64,000 bases of DNA from Neisseria subflava. GTDB lineage: Bacteria > Pseudomonadota > Gammaproteobacteria > Burkholderiales > Neisseriaceae. The DNA lies in contig NZ_CP073115.1 in the NCBI RefSeq assembly GCF_024205705.1, forward strand, positions 1 to 64,000, given 5' to 3'. Below the pieces are notes generated by a model. That model was not told the origin of the DNA. It made no database searches and saw nothing but the letters and a program-made list of their open reading frames with translations. A program made the translations under genes and the position numbers. Position 1 is the stretch's first letter; the number at the start of each line of letters is the position of its first letter. Positions 28,945 through 38,314 of this stretch are shown one piece after another.

Positions 28945-29550
28945 TCAGTTACTGCCGGTATGGGTATTGGCTGTTTCTGGTAACAAGAAACCTTTGTTTT
29001 GCAAGTCACCTAAGCAATTAACAACAATATCTTTAGTTACAGAGATAAATGCCTGATCCAGATTACTATGGGGAGTCAGCTCTTTTGGTGTGGAGGTTAA
29101 ACCAATAGTAGTCACAATAGCGTGATTAAATTCGGAACGGTTTAATTCTTTTTTGCCATCTGAGTAGCTACAGTAGAATTGATAGTAATCCTGAACTGTA
29201 CTGCCTGCTAATCCGAAAGTCAGACCTGTTTTTATACCGTTACCCACTGCACCACCAATATTGGCGATATTGTTGGCATGGATTTTCAGGCTGTTTTGGG
29301 CTTGCGGGTCTACTGTTACAATCTTTGTTCCGTTTAGTGCAATTTTGGCAGCTTTTGTTAGAGCCGGATTTACTTTAGGGAAAGATTTACCATTACGCTC
29401 GAACTCTCCCTCTAAACGTATAGGATAAGGTTGGTTTGGTACTTTCAAATCACTTTGTTTATATTTTTGATATTCGGTTGAAGTATAGGGATGTGGTACA
29501 ACACAGGCAGAAAGCGCTAATGCTGAGCATAGGATGAGTAATTTGTTCAT
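28945..29550 (-). CDS. Putative lipoprotein of unknown function
   Basis: 201 residues. The N-terminus MNKLLILCSALALSACVVPH is a lipoprotein signal with lipobox LSAC (Cys 16), so the protein should be acylated and held in the outer or inner membrane facing the periplasm. Mature sequence has a glycine-rich hydrophobic stretch (IGGAVGNGIKTGLTFGLAG, about 105-123) and two later cysteines (CSYSDGKK and NCLGD). I do not recognise the family. AT-rich relative to neighbours. It lies convergent with, and about 96 bases beyond, the IS element. Confidence 0.8.
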   Translation of the reverse strand: MNKLLILCSALALSACVVPHPYTSTEYQKYKQSDLKVPNQPYPIRLEGEFERNGKSFPKVNPALTKAAKIALNGTKIVTVDPQAQNSLKIHANNIANIGGAVGNGIKTGLTFGLAGSTVQDYYQFYCSYSDGKKELNRSEFNHAIVTTIGLTSTPKELTPHSNLDQAFISVTKDIVVNCLGDLQNKGFLLPETANTHTGSN

Positions 29551-29679
29551 AGATATTCTCTAGTTAATTTGCATTTATCTGTTTGTTTTCAGGTGAATTA
29601 AATACCGTATTCGAATAAAACCAATTATAACGTAATATAGTTTTTATACAAATTTTGCAAACTAAATGTGAAAATTTGC

Positions 29680-29820
29680 ATGGGAAGGCAGGTTGTTACA
29701 TTGGATCTACCTTGCGAACTTCATTACTTTAGAGAGAAGGTTTCTGATAGTGATGGTAGATGTCGAGGGCAAGTTAACTTTAATTACCAAGAGTACAACT
29801 GTGAGCTTTTGAGTTATTAA
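29680..29820 (+). CDS. Possible small protein of 46 residues
   Basis: ATG 29680 to TAA 29818-29820, within an otherwise empty 530-base gap. The peptide starts MGRQVVTLDLPCELHYF and has three Cys and many charged residues; composition looks protein-like (Asp-Ser-Asp-Gly, Asn-Phe-Asn-Tyr-Gln-Glu) rather than random. No Shine-Dalgarno worth noting. It may be the surviving end of a larger lost gene. Low certainty. Confidence 0.3.
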   Translation: MGRQVVTLDLPCELHYFREKVSDSDGRCRGQVNFNYQEYNCELLSY

Positions 29821-29920
29821 GATTAGGTTTCGATTGAAAATGATAGGGAGATTTCAGTTTGGGTCAGTTGGCAAATAAATTAAGCCAAAAGGTCGAGTTG
29901 ATGCAGTTGCTTGAAACAAT

Positions 29921-29955
29921 AAAGGCCGTCTGAAAGATTTTCAGACGGCCTTTAT
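29921..29955. terminator. Inverted DUS pair upstream of frr
   Basis: AAAGGCCGTCTGAAA and TTTCAGACGGCCTTT with a short loop. The rest of 29551-30081 holds only the small frame above and presumably the frr promoter. Confidence 0.65.
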
Positions 29956-30081
29956 TTTGTTCGATGTTAAATATCGTTTAGAAAACAAGGCTGTTGGGGC
30001 GTAAAGCCTTGTCGTGAGGGCGGTTTAACGGTACTATTCTTGGTTAATCCTGTTTTATTCCTATGAAATTGAAAGTATAAG

Positions 30082-30639
30082 ATGATTAATGATATTCAAA
30101 AGACAGCTGAAGGCAAAATGCAGCGTTCTCTGGAAGTATTGAAAGACAATTTGGCTAAAGTGCGTACCGGCCGTGCGCATACCGGCCTGCTCGACCAAGT
30201 GGAAGTGGAATACTGGGGCAGTATGGTGCCTGTGAGCCAAGTGGCAAACGTGACGCTTTTGGATGCGCGTACGATTGGTGTGAAACCTTTCGAGAGCAAT
30301 ATGGCTGCAAAAGTTGAGAAAGCGATTCGTGATTCCAATTTGGGTCTGAACCCTGCTTCTGTCGGTGATTTGATCCGTGTCCCTATGCCTATGTTGACTG
30401 AGGAACGCCGTAAAGATTTGATCAAAGTAGTACGCGGTGAGGCGGAAGAGGGCCGTGTGTCTATCCGCAATGTGCGCCGTGATGCAAACGACCACATCAA
30501 AAAACTGTTGAAAGACAAAGAGATTTCTGAAGATGAAGCACGCCGTGGCGAGGAAGCGGTTCAGAAGTTGACCGACAAATACATTGCTGAGGCGGACAAG
30601 CTCTTGGCTGCCAAAGAAGAAGATTTGATGGCGATTTAA
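30082..30639 (+). CDS. frr: Ribosome recycling factor
   Basis: With EF-G, splits post-termination ribosomes. 185 residues, the standard length, starting MINDIQKTAEGKMQRSLEVL. The conserved RTGRAHTGLLDQVEVEYWGS and RVPMPMLTEERRKDLIKVVR blocks are complete. First gene of the long plus-strand envelope cluster; the usual upstream partners (tsf, pyrH) are not in the window, probably separated by the IS/lipoprotein region or beyond. Confidence 0.97.
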   Translation: MINDIQKTAEGKMQRSLEVLKDNLAKVRTGRAHTGLLDQVEVEYWGSMVPVSQVANVTLLDARTIGVKPFESNMAAKVEKAIRDSNLGLNPASVGDLIRVPMPMLTEERRKDLIKVVRGEAEEGRVSIRNVRRDANDHIKKLLKDKEISEDEARRGEEAVQKLTDKYIAEADKLLAAKEEDLMAI

Positions 30640-30696
30640 TCCTGTGTGCAAACCGTTCAGACGGCCTTTGGACGATTTGCTCCCTGAAAGGCAGAC

Positions 30697-31443
30697 ATGA
30701 AAAGCAGTACGCAGACGATTTTGGAACACTCTGCCATCCCCCGACATATTGCTGTGATTATGGACGGCAACGGACGTTGGGCAAAGAAGCGTTTTCTTCC
30801 CCGTGTGATGGGGCATAAGCGCGGCTTGGATGCGCTGGAGAACATGGTGAAGCATTGTGCTGAACTGGGTGTGCAGTATTTGACCGTGTTTGCTTTTTCG
30901 ACTGAAAACTGGCGACGCCCCGAGGAAGAGGTTTCTTTTCTGATGGGGCTGTTTTTGCAGGCTTTGCAAAAGCAGGTGCGCCGTTTACACGATAACAATA
31001 TGCGCTTGAGGGTCATCGGCAGCCGTGAGCGGTTTAATGCTGAAATCCTGAAGGGGATTGAGGCGGCAGAGGCGTTGACGGCAAACAATACCGGCTTGAC
31101 TTTGAGCATTGCCGCCGATTATGGCGGCCGCTGGGATATTTTGCAGGCGGCAAATCAGTTGATTGCCGAGGGTGTAACTGAGATTACGGAAGAGGCGTTG
31201 TCGCGCTATTTGATGTTGGGCGATGCACCCGAGCCGGATTTGTTTATCCGAACCGGCGGCGAGACGCGCATCAGTAATTTCCTGCTGTGGCAGATGGCGT
31301 ATGCGGAATTGTATTTTACGGATACGCTGTGGCCTGATTTTAATGAGAAATCGCTGAACGAGGCGATTGCTTCGTTCCAAAAACGGGAACGCCGCTTCGG
31401 GCGGACTTCCGAACAGCTGCCGGTTGAGCAGCAACGGGGTTGA
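30697..31443 (+). CDS. uppS: Undecaprenyl diphosphate synthase
   Basis: Cis-prenyltransferase that makes the C55 carrier for peptidoglycan and LOS. 248 residues. ATG 30697 follows GAAAGG. Substrate-site motif HIAVIMDGNGRWAKKR (catalytic Asp) and the C-terminal ISNFLLWQMAYAELYF are intact. Its TGA lies six bases before the cdsA ATG. DUS at 30657-30668 upstream. Confidence 0.97.
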   Translation: MKSSTQTILEHSAIPRHIAVIMDGNGRWAKKRFLPRVMGHKRGLDALENMVKHCAELGVQYLTVFAFSTENWRRPEEEVSFLMGLFLQALQKQVRRLHDNNMRLRVIGSRERFNAEILKGIEAAEALTANNTGLTLSIAADYGGRWDILQAANQLIAEGVTEITEEALSRYLMLGDAPEPDLFIRTGGETRISNFLLWQMAYAELYFTDTLWPDFNEKSLNEAIASFQKRERRFGRTSEQLPVEQQRG

Positions 31444-31448
31444 GAACT

Positions 31449-32243
31449 ATGTTGAAACAACGGATTTTGACGGCGCTGTGGCTTTTGCCGCTGATGCTGG
31501 GTATGCTGTTTTATGCACCTATGTGGTTGTGGGCGGCGTTTTGTGGTCTGATTGCCATGCTGACTTTGTGGGAATATGCCCGCATGAGCGGCTTGGACAA
31601 GCTGAAAATCAATCATTATTTGGCTTCAACGCTGGTGTTCGGCGTGATTGCCTATGCCGGCGGTTGGCAGTTGCCTGATTTGGTTTGGTATGTCGTATTG
31701 GCGTTTTGGCTGATTGTCATGCCTTGGTGGCTGAAGGCGAAATGGAAGTTAAACGGCGGCTGGCAGGCTTACACGGTCGGTTGGTTGTTGGTGATGCCGT
31801 TTTGGTTCGCACTGGTTTACCTGCGCCCTCAGCCTGAAGACGCGTTGTCTTTATTGGCGATTATGGGTTTGGTGTGGGTGGCCGATATTGGCGCGTATTT
31901 CTGCGGCAAATCGTTTGGCAAGCGCAAAATTGCGCCGACCATCAGCCCGGGTAAAAGCTGGGAAGGTGCGATCGGCGGTGCATTGTGCGTTGTCGTGTAC
32001 ATGACCATCGTATGGAAAGCCGGTTGGCTGGCTTTTGAAGCCGGTTGGTTCAAAACGATTTTGATCGGCTTGATTCTGACCGTTGTCAGCGTGTGCGGCG
32101 ATTTGCTGGAAAGCTGGCTCAAACGTGCGGCCGGTATCAAAGACAGCAGCAATCTGTTGCCGGGACACGGCGGCGTGTTCGACCGTGTGGATAGCCTGAT
32201 TGCCGTTATCAGCATTTATGCCGCCTTTATATATTTGTTTTAA
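31449..32243 (+). CDS. cdsA: Phosphatidate cytidylyltransferase
   Basis: Makes CDP-diacylglycerol from CTP and phosphatidate in the inner membrane. 264 residues from ATG 31449 (MLKQRILTALW), chosen over a TTG in frame at 31440. About eight helices. The CDP-alcohol signature is seen in SPGKSWEGAIGG and, near the end, LKRAAGIKDSSNLLPGHGG followed by VFDRVDS. Confidence 0.95.
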   Translation: MLKQRILTALWLLPLMLGMLFYAPMWLWAAFCGLIAMLTLWEYARMSGLDKLKINHYLASTLVFGVIAYAGGWQLPDLVWYVVLAFWLIVMPWWLKAKWKLNGGWQAYTVGWLLVMPFWFALVYLRPQPEDALSLLAIMGLVWVADIGAYFCGKSFGKRKIAPTISPGKSWEGAIGGALCVVVYMTIVWKAGWLAFEAGWFKTILIGLILTVVSVCGDLLESWLKRAAGIKDSSNLLPGHGGVFDRVDSLIAVISIYAAFIYLF

Positions 32244-32276
32244 ACAGCCTGTCTGACGTGGTTGAGGGAGCTGATG

Positions 32277-33026
32277 ATGTCCGAACAAAAACAGATTTCA
32301 TCTTTATCGATTTTGGGCGTATTGTTGGCACTGGGATTGATGGCTGCGGCGTTTATTTTGGGCGTGCAGTTTAAGAATCTGCGCCAACCGGGGACGATTA
32401 CCGTAAAAGGTTTGGCGGAGAAAAACTTCCAATCCGACAGTGCGACGTGGAATACGGGCGTGAACGCGCACGGCGAGAGCTATCAGGAAGTTTTGGATTT
32501 GCTGACGGCAAGACGCAAGAAGCTGTCTAAGTTTTTGGGCGAGCAAGGCTTTACGGCGGCTGAAATGAAAGTGGGCCTGCCCGAAGTGTCGCGCGTTTTC
32601 AATGAAACCCGCGACGAACTGGGCAACGTAACCCGCACGCCAAACGGCTACGACGGCGACCTCAACATTGTGGTCAACACCAAAAAACTGGACAAAATCC
32701 AAGCCGCCCAGCGCGCCATTTTGAATTTTCGTGCGCAAAACGAATTCATCCGCTTCGACAATCCTCAATATTTGCTGGGCAATTTGGAAACCATCAAACG
32801 CGATTTGATTACGCAGGCGACTGAGGATGCGCAGAAACGCGCGGCCGAATTTGCCAAAACCGGCGGCGGCAAAGTGGGCGCCATGCGTTCTGCTTCGCAA
32901 GGCTCGTTCAACATCTATGCCGACACCGGCAGCAGCGAGGACGACGAATACGGCGGTTCTTACGATAAAAGTACCGTCGGCAAACAAGTTCGACTGGTTG
33001 TTACCATCGAATACGGCATTGAGTAA
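32277..33026 (+). CDS. SIMPL-domain (DUF541) membrane-anchored protein
   Basis: 249 residues from ATG 32277 (MSEQKQISSLSILG); GAGGGAG sits 6 bases upstream, better placed for this ATG than for 32274. One N-terminal helix (about 10-30) anchors it, then ITVKGLAEKNFQSDSATW begins the SIMPL domain, with VGLPEVSRVF and AQRAILNFRAQNEFIRF later. SIMPL proteins are periplasmic or surface proteins with no settled biochemical role; oxidative-stress and membrane-integrity links are reported for some. An unusual member of the cdsA-dxr cluster. DUS pair directly downstream. Confidence 0.85.
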   Translation: MSEQKQISSLSILGVLLALGLMAAAFILGVQFKNLRQPGTITVKGLAEKNFQSDSATWNTGVNAHGESYQEVLDLLTARRKKLSKFLGEQGFTAAEMKVGLPEVSRVFNETRDELGNVTRTPNGYDGDLNIVVNTKKLDKIQAAQRAILNFRAQNEFIRFDNPQYLLGNLETIKRDLITQATEDAQKRAAEFAKTGGGKVGAMRSASQGSFNIYADTGSSEDDEYGGSYDKSTVGKQVRLVVTIEYGIE

Positions 33027-33028
33027 TT

Positions 33029-33074
33029 CTTTCAGACGGCCTGTTTAGCCGGGAGGTAAAAGGCCGTCTGAAAA
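33029..33074. terminator. DUS pair between the SIMPL gene and dxr
   Basis: TTCAGACGGCCT at 33031-33042 and AGGCCGTCTGAA at 33061-33072 with an 18-base loop. Probably an intra-operon attenuator. Confidence 0.5.
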
Positions 33075-33143
33075 TTGGAAACGGCAAAGAAATCTATTTC
33101 AAACACAATGAATACCGTTTGCACAGCACACAAAGAACACACC

Positions 33144-34325
33144 ATGACACAACAAGTTCTGACCATATTAGGCAGTACCGGCAGCATAGGCGAAAGTACC
33201 TTAGACGTTGTCTCCCGCCATCCCGAAAAATTCCGCGTGTTCGCGCTGGCAGGGCATAGGCAGGTGGACAAGCTGGCGGCGCAATGCAAACAGTTCCGCC
33301 CGGAATATGCCGTTGTCGGCGATGCCAGCCATGCGGCCGAGCTGGAAAAGAAACTCAAACAAGAAGGCATCGATACGCAGGTCTTATATGGTTCTCAAGC
33401 CCTGATTGATGTCGCCTCTGCCGATGAAGTCAGCGGCGTGATGTGTGCCATTGTCGGTGCGGCCGGTTTGCCGTCGGCTTTGGTCGCCGCTCAAAAGGGC
33501 AAAACCATTTATCTGGCAAACAAAGAAACGCTGGTGGTTTCCGGCGCATTGTTTATGGAAACCGCCCGTCAAAACGGCGCCACCGTCTTGCCGATTGACA
33601 GCGAACACAACGCCATCTTCCAAGTATTGCCAAGGGATTACACAGGCCGTCTGAATGAGCATGGTATCAATTCAATTATCCTGACCGCATCGGGCGGCCC
33701 CTTCCTTAATACAGATTTAAGTACATTTGACAGCATTACGCCCGAGCAGGCGGTCAAGCATCCGAATTGGAGCATGGGGCGCAAGATTTCCGTTGATTCC
33801 GCATCAATGATGAATAAGGGCTTGGAGTTGATTGAGGCGCATTGGCTGTTTAGCTGTCCGCCGGAAAAACTGGAAGTCGTCATTCATCCGCAATCCGTGA
33901 TACACAGCATGGTACGTTATCGCGATGGTTCGGTATTGGCGCAGTTGGGCAATCCTGATATGCGTACGCCGATTGCTTATTGTTTGGGCCTGCCCGAACG
34001 TATCGATTCCGGTGTGGGCGAGCTGGATTTCGGCGCTTTATCCGCGTTGACCTTCCAAAAGCCTGACTTTGACCGTTTCCCATGTCTGAAACTTGCCTAT
34101 CAGGCCATGAATGCGGGCGGCGCCGCGCCTTGCGTGTTGAACGCCGCAAACGAAGTTGCTGTGGCTGCTTTTTTAGAGAAACGTATCAAGTTTACCGATA
34201 TTGCCAAAGTCGTTGCCTACTGCCTTGCACAAGATTTTTCGGACGGCCATCACGATATCGAAGGCCTGCTGGCGCAAGACGCGCAAACACGCAGACAGGC
34301 AGAAGCCTTTATCGGCAAACAATAA
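33144..34325 (+). CDS. dxr: 1-deoxy-D-xylulose 5-phosphate reductoisomerase
   Basis: Second step of the MEP isoprenoid pathway, supplying precursors for UppS. 393 residues from ATG 33144 (MTQQVLTILGSTGSIGESTLD); a longer frame from 33075 lacks family support and runs through a DUS. NADPH-binding GSTGSIGESTLDV, the metal/substrate motifs LPIDSEHNAIFQ (Asp, Glu) and SMGRKISVDSASMMNKGLE, and HPQSVIHSMV are intact. Confidence 0.97.
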   Translation: MTQQVLTILGSTGSIGESTLDVVSRHPEKFRVFALAGHRQVDKLAAQCKQFRPEYAVVGDASHAAELEKKLKQEGIDTQVLYGSQALIDVASADEVSGVMCAIVGAAGLPSALVAAQKGKTIYLANKETLVVSGALFMETARQNGATVLPIDSEHNAIFQVLPRDYTGRLNEHGINSIILTASGGPFLNTDLSTFDSITPEQAVKHPNWSMGRKISVDSASMMNKGLELIEAHWLFSCPPEKLEVVIHPQSVIHSMVRYRDGSVLAQLGNPDMRTPIAYCLGLPERIDSGVGELDFGALSALTFQKPDFDRFPCLKLAYQAMNAGGAAPCVLNAANEVAVAAFLEKRIKFTDIAKVVAYCLAQDFSDGHHDIEGLLAQDAQTRRQAEAFIGKQ

Positions 34326-34456
34326 AGCTTCAATAACAGGCCGTCTGAAACGCCAACCGCTTGGCATTTAGGCAGACAAAATGGAACAACTGCCTTTATA
34401 ATCGGTTTTCAGACGGCTTTATCCGTTGTTCATCACATTCCACTCAGGGGATTTTT

Positions 34457-35797
34457 TTGCAAACCTTTTTAGCCTTTATCGTCGCCATTCTGATTTTGGT
34501 CAGCCTGCATGAGTTCGGACACTATATTGTTGCCCGCTGGTGCGGCGTTAAAGTCGTGCGCTTTTCCGTCGGCTTCGGTAAGCCCTTTTTCACCCGAAAA
34601 CGCGGCGATACTGAGTGGTGTCTTGCCCCGATTCCGCTGGGTGGTTACGTTAAAATGGTCGATACGCGCGAAGGCGAGGTGGCAGAAGCAGATTTGCCGT
34701 ACGCCTTTGACAAGCAGCATCCGGCCAAGCGCATCGCCATTGTCGCCGCCGGTCCTTTGACCAATTTGATTTTGGCCGTTTTGCTTTACGGTTTGAGCTT
34801 TTCCTTCGGCGTAACCGAGTTGCGCCCCTATGTCGGCATGGTCGAGCCTGCCAGTATTGCCGCCAAAGCAGGTTTTCAGGCAGGCGATAAAATTGTATCG
34901 GTCAACGGAATCGCCGTTAAAGACTGGAGCGATGCGCAAACCGAGATGGTGTTGAACCTTGAAGCCGGCCCTGTAAAAGTCGCTGTTCAGACGGCCTCAA
35001 ATACCCAAGCCATCCGCATAATTGATGCCGCCGGTACGCCTGAAGCAGGTAAAGTTGCGAAAAGCCAAGGCAACATCGGCCTTTTGCCTTTTAGAATTAC
35101 TAATCGCATCGGCAAAGTCTTGGCCAATAGTCCGGCCGAAAAAGCAGGTTTGAAGGAAAACGACAAACTGCTGACCGCCGATGGGAAGCCCATCGAAAGC
35201 TGGCAGGAATGGACGGAACTTTTCCGCGCCAGCCCCGGCAAACGAATCGAACTGACTTACGAGCGCGACGGTAAAATACTGGCGACCGCTATCCGGCCGG
35301 ACAGCGTCGAGCAGTCGGCAGGCGTGCTGGTGGGTAGAGCAGGGCTTGCCGCCCAGGCGGATAAAGAGTGGGATAAAACCATCCGCTACCGTTATACGCC
35401 TTCCGTTGCCCAAGCCTTTGAATTGGGTTGGAACAAAACCGTCAACTATTCGTGGACGACCCTCAAATTTTTCGGAAAACTGGTTACAGGCAATGCCTCT
35501 TTAAACCATATTTCCGGCCCCCTGACCATTGCCGATGTCGCCGGACAATCCGCCAAACTCGGATTGCAGAGCTACCTCGAATTTCTGGCCTTGGTCAGCA
35601 TCAGCTTAGGCGTGTTGAACCTTTTGCCCGTGCCCGTTTTAGACGGCGGACATCTGGTTTTCTATACCGCCGAATGGATACGCGGAAAGCCTTTGAGCGA
35701 GCGCATACAGGCAGTCGGCCTGCGCTTCGGACTGGCAGCCATGCTTTTGATGATGGCTGTGGCTTTCTTTAATGACATCAACCGTTTGTTTGGATAA
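34457..35797 (+). CDS. rseP: RIP metalloprotease RseP (site-2 protease)
   Basis: Membrane zinc protease of the S2P family. I choose TTG 34457 (QTFLAFIVAILILVSLHEFGH after the initiator) because AGGGG lies 7 bases upstream and the 446-residue length fits the family, while the frame upstream crosses a DUS. HEFGH (residues about 18-22) gives the zinc ligands, and the distal NLLPVPVLDGGH the third. Two PDZ domains lie between (about 115-200 and 210-290). It ends 3 bases before bamA, consistent with joint control of outer-membrane stress and assembly. A DUS is within codons for VQTAS (34986-34997). Confidence 0.95.
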   Translation: MQTFLAFIVAILILVSLHEFGHYIVARWCGVKVVRFSVGFGKPFFTRKRGDTEWCLAPIPLGGYVKMVDTREGEVAEADLPYAFDKQHPAKRIAIVAAGPLTNLILAVLLYGLSFSFGVTELRPYVGMVEPASIAAKAGFQAGDKIVSVNGIAVKDWSDAQTEMVLNLEAGPVKVAVQTASNTQAIRIIDAAGTPEAGKVAKSQGNIGLLPFRITNRIGKVLANSPAEKAGLKENDKLLTADGKPIESWQEWTELFRASPGKRIELTYERDGKILATAIRPDSVEQSAGVLVGRAGLAAQADKEWDKTIRYRYTPSVAQAFELGWNKTVNYSWTTLKFFGKLVTGNASLNHISGPLTIADVAGQSAKLGLQSYLEFLALVSISLGVLNLLPVPVLDGGHLVFYTAEWIRGKPLSERIQAVGLRFGLAAMLLMMAVAFFNDINRLFG

Positions 35798-35800
35798 TTT

Positions 35801-38203
35801 ATGAAACTGAACCAGATTGCTTCCGCTTTAATGGTATTGAGCCTGTCGCCAATGGCATTGGCTGACTTTACCATTCAGGACATCCGCGTCGAAGGCCTGC
35901 AACGCACCGAGCCGAGTACCGTCTTCAACTACCTGCCCGTTAAAGTCGGTGATAATTTCAATGATGCGCGCAGTGAAGAAATCATCAAAAAACTCTACGC
36001 AACCGGTTTCTTTGACGACGTACGCGTCGAAACCATGGACAATCAAGTCCTGCTGACCGTGATTGAGCGTCCGACCATCAGCTCGCTCAATATTACCGGT
36101 GCGAAAATGCTGCAAAACGATGCCATCAAGAAAAACCTTGAAGCATTTGGTTTGGCGCAATCCCAATACTTCAACCAAGCAACGCTGAACCAAGCTGTTG
36201 CCGGTTTGAAAGAAGAGTATTTGAGCCGTGGCAAACAGTCTGTCCAAATCACGCCGACCGTAACCAAACTTGCCCGCAACCGCGTATCTATCGATATTGC
36301 CATCGAAGAGGGCAAATCTACCAAGATTACCGATATTTCATTTGAGGGCAACGAAGTTTATTCCGACCGCCGTCTGATGAAACAAATGTCCCTGAGCGAA
36401 GGCGGCATGTGGACTTGGATCACGAAGAGCAACCAGTTCAATGAGCAAAAATTTGCTCAGGACATGGAAAAAATCACCAATTTCTATCAAAACAACGGCT
36501 ACTTCAACTTCCGCATTTTGGATACCGATATCCAAACCAACGAAGACAAAACCAAGCAGACCATTAAAGTAACCGTCAGCGAAGGCGACCGCTTCCGCTG
36601 GGGCAATGTACGCATCGAAGGCGATACGCTGGAAGTGCCGAAAGAAGATTTGGAAAAACTGCTGACCATGAAGCCGGGCAAATGGTACGAGCGCGCGCAA
36701 ATGTCCAATTCGCTCGAAGCCATCCAAAACCGCATGGGTCAGGCAGGTTACGCATTCAGCGAAATCAATGTCCAACCGATTCCAAATGCCGAAACGCATA
36801 CCGTTGATTTTGTGTTGACCGTTCAACCGGGCCGCAAAATCTATGTGAACGAAATCAACATTACCGGCAACAACAAAACCCGTGACGAAGTCATCCGCCG
36901 CGAGTTGCGCCAAATGGAATCGGCGCCTTACGACTCTGCCAAACTGCAACGTTCTAAAGAGCGCGTTGAGTTGTTGGGCTACTTCGACAACGTTCAATTC
37001 GATGCTGTTCCTGTGGCCAATACGCCTGACCAAGTTGACCTGAACATGAGCCTGACCGAACGTTCTACCGGCTCGCTCGACTTGAGTGCAGGTTGGGTTC
37101 AGGATACCGGTTTGGTAATGTCTGCCGGTGTGGCTCAAGACAACCTGTTCGGTACGGGTAAATCCGTTTCTCTGCGCGCTTCCCGCAGTAAAACCACAGT
37201 AAACGGCTCATTGTCGTTTACCGACCCATACTTCACACCTGACGGCGTAAGCTTGGGCTACGACCTTTACGGCAAGACCTACGACCCGCGTAAAGCTTCT
37301 TCCAGCGCGAAACAATATAAAACCACGACTTTCGGCGGCGGTTTGCGTATCGGTATTCCGGTTACCGAATATGACCGTGTGAACTTCGGTTTGGCCGCAG
37401 AACGCTTGACCGTGAACACCTACAAAGGCGCGCCTAAACGCTATGCCGACTTTATCAACCAATACGGTAAAGGCGACGGCAGCGGCGTAGGCAGCTTCAA
37501 AGGCTGGTTGTACAAAGGTACCATCGGCTGGGGCCGCAACAAAACCGACAATGCCTTGTGGCCGACCCGCGGTTACCTGACCGGTGTAAACGGCGAAATC
37601 GCCTTGCCGGGCAGCGACCTGCAATACTACACCCTGACCCACAACCAAACTTGGTTCTTCCCATTGAGCAAAGATTTCACGCTGATGCTGGGTGGCGAAG
37701 TCGGTTATGGCAACGGCTACGGCAAAACCAAAACCATGCCGTTCTTTGAAAACTTCTACGGCGGCGGCTTAGGCTCTGTCCGCGGCTTTGAAAGCGGTAC
37801 GCTGGGCCCGAAAGTCTATGACGAATACGGCGAAAAAATCAGCTACGGCGGTAACAAAAAAGCCAACGTTTCCGCAGAGTTGCTCTTCCCGATGCCGGGC
37901 ATTAAAGACTCGCGTACCGTCCGTCTGAGCCTGTTTGCCGATGCGGGCAGCGTGTGGGACGACAAAACCTACAACGACAGCAGCAGCAATTCTTATTACA
38001 CTAATGGCGCGCTCCAAAACGTGTATGGCGTAGGCACAACGCACAAATCGACATTCAAAAACGAATTGCGTTACTCTGCCGGTGCTGCCGTGACTTGGCT
38101 CTCTCCGCTGGGTCCGATGAAGTTCAGTTATGCTTATCCGATTAAGAAAAAAGAAGGCGACGAAATCCAACGCTTCCAATTCCAACTCGGTACGACATTC
38201 TGA
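35801..38203 (+). CDS. bamA: Outer-membrane assembly factor BamA (Omp85)
   Basis: Core of the machine that inserts beta-barrel proteins. 800 residues. Signal peptide MKLNQIASALMVLSLSPMALA then DFTIQDIRVEGLQRTEP, the start of POTRA 1. Five POTRA domains cover about residues 22-425 and a 16-strand barrel follows. The loop-6 VRGFES motif (about residue 660) and C-terminal FQFQLGTTF with terminal Phe are present. Intact, unlike the related tamA at the window start. Confidence 0.97.
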   Translation: MKLNQIASALMVLSLSPMALADFTIQDIRVEGLQRTEPSTVFNYLPVKVGDNFNDARSEEIIKKLYATGFFDDVRVETMDNQVLLTVIERPTISSLNITGAKMLQNDAIKKNLEAFGLAQSQYFNQATLNQAVAGLKEEYLSRGKQSVQITPTVTKLARNRVSIDIAIEEGKSTKITDISFEGNEVYSDRRLMKQMSLSEGGMWTWITKSNQFNEQKFAQDMEKITNFYQNNGYFNFRILDTDIQTNEDKTKQTIKVTVSEGDRFRWGNVRIEGDTLEVPKEDLEKLLTMKPGKWYERAQMSNSLEAIQNRMGQAGYAFSEINVQPIPNAETHTVDFVLTVQPGRKIYVNEINITGNNKTRDEVIRRELRQMESAPYDSAKLQRSKERVELLGYFDNVQFDAVPVANTPDQVDLNMSLTERSTGSLDLSAGWVQDTGLVMSAGVAQDNLFGTGKSVSLRASRSKTTVNGSLSFTDPYFTPDGVSLGYDLYGKTYDPRKASSSAKQYKTTTFGGGLRIGIPVTEYDRVNFGLAAERLTVNTYKGAPKRYADFINQYGKGDGSGVGSFKGWLYKGTIGWGRNKTDNALWPTRGYLTGVNGEIALPGSDLQYYTLTHNQTWFFPLSKDFTLMLGGEVGYGNGYGKTKTMPFFENFYGGGLGSVRGFESGTLGPKVYDEYGEKISYGGNKKANVSAELLFPMPGIKDSRTVRLSLFADAGSVWDDKTYNDSSSNSYYTNGALQNVYGVGTTHKSTFKNELRYSAGAAVTWLSPLGPMKFSYAYPIKKKEGDEIQRFQFQLGTTF

Positions 38204-38211
38204 TGATGTTT

Positions 38212-38250
38212 AGGCCGTCTGAAACCGGGTTTGTCCGTTTCAGACGGCCT
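38212..38250. terminator. DUS pair between bamA and ompH
   Basis: AGGCCGTCTGAAAC and GTTTCAGACGGCCT with a short loop, just after the bamA stop. Confidence 0.6.
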
Positions 38251-38314
38251 CATGGCAGATTGGCGGCAAGCTTATTGCAAACCGCCCGTCTGTTTTCAAG
38301 CAAGGATTTTTATC

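Noticed and set aside
33075..33143. N-terminal extension of dxr
   Set aside because: The upstream codons run out of a DUS and the family N-terminus starts at MTQQVLTILGSTGS.
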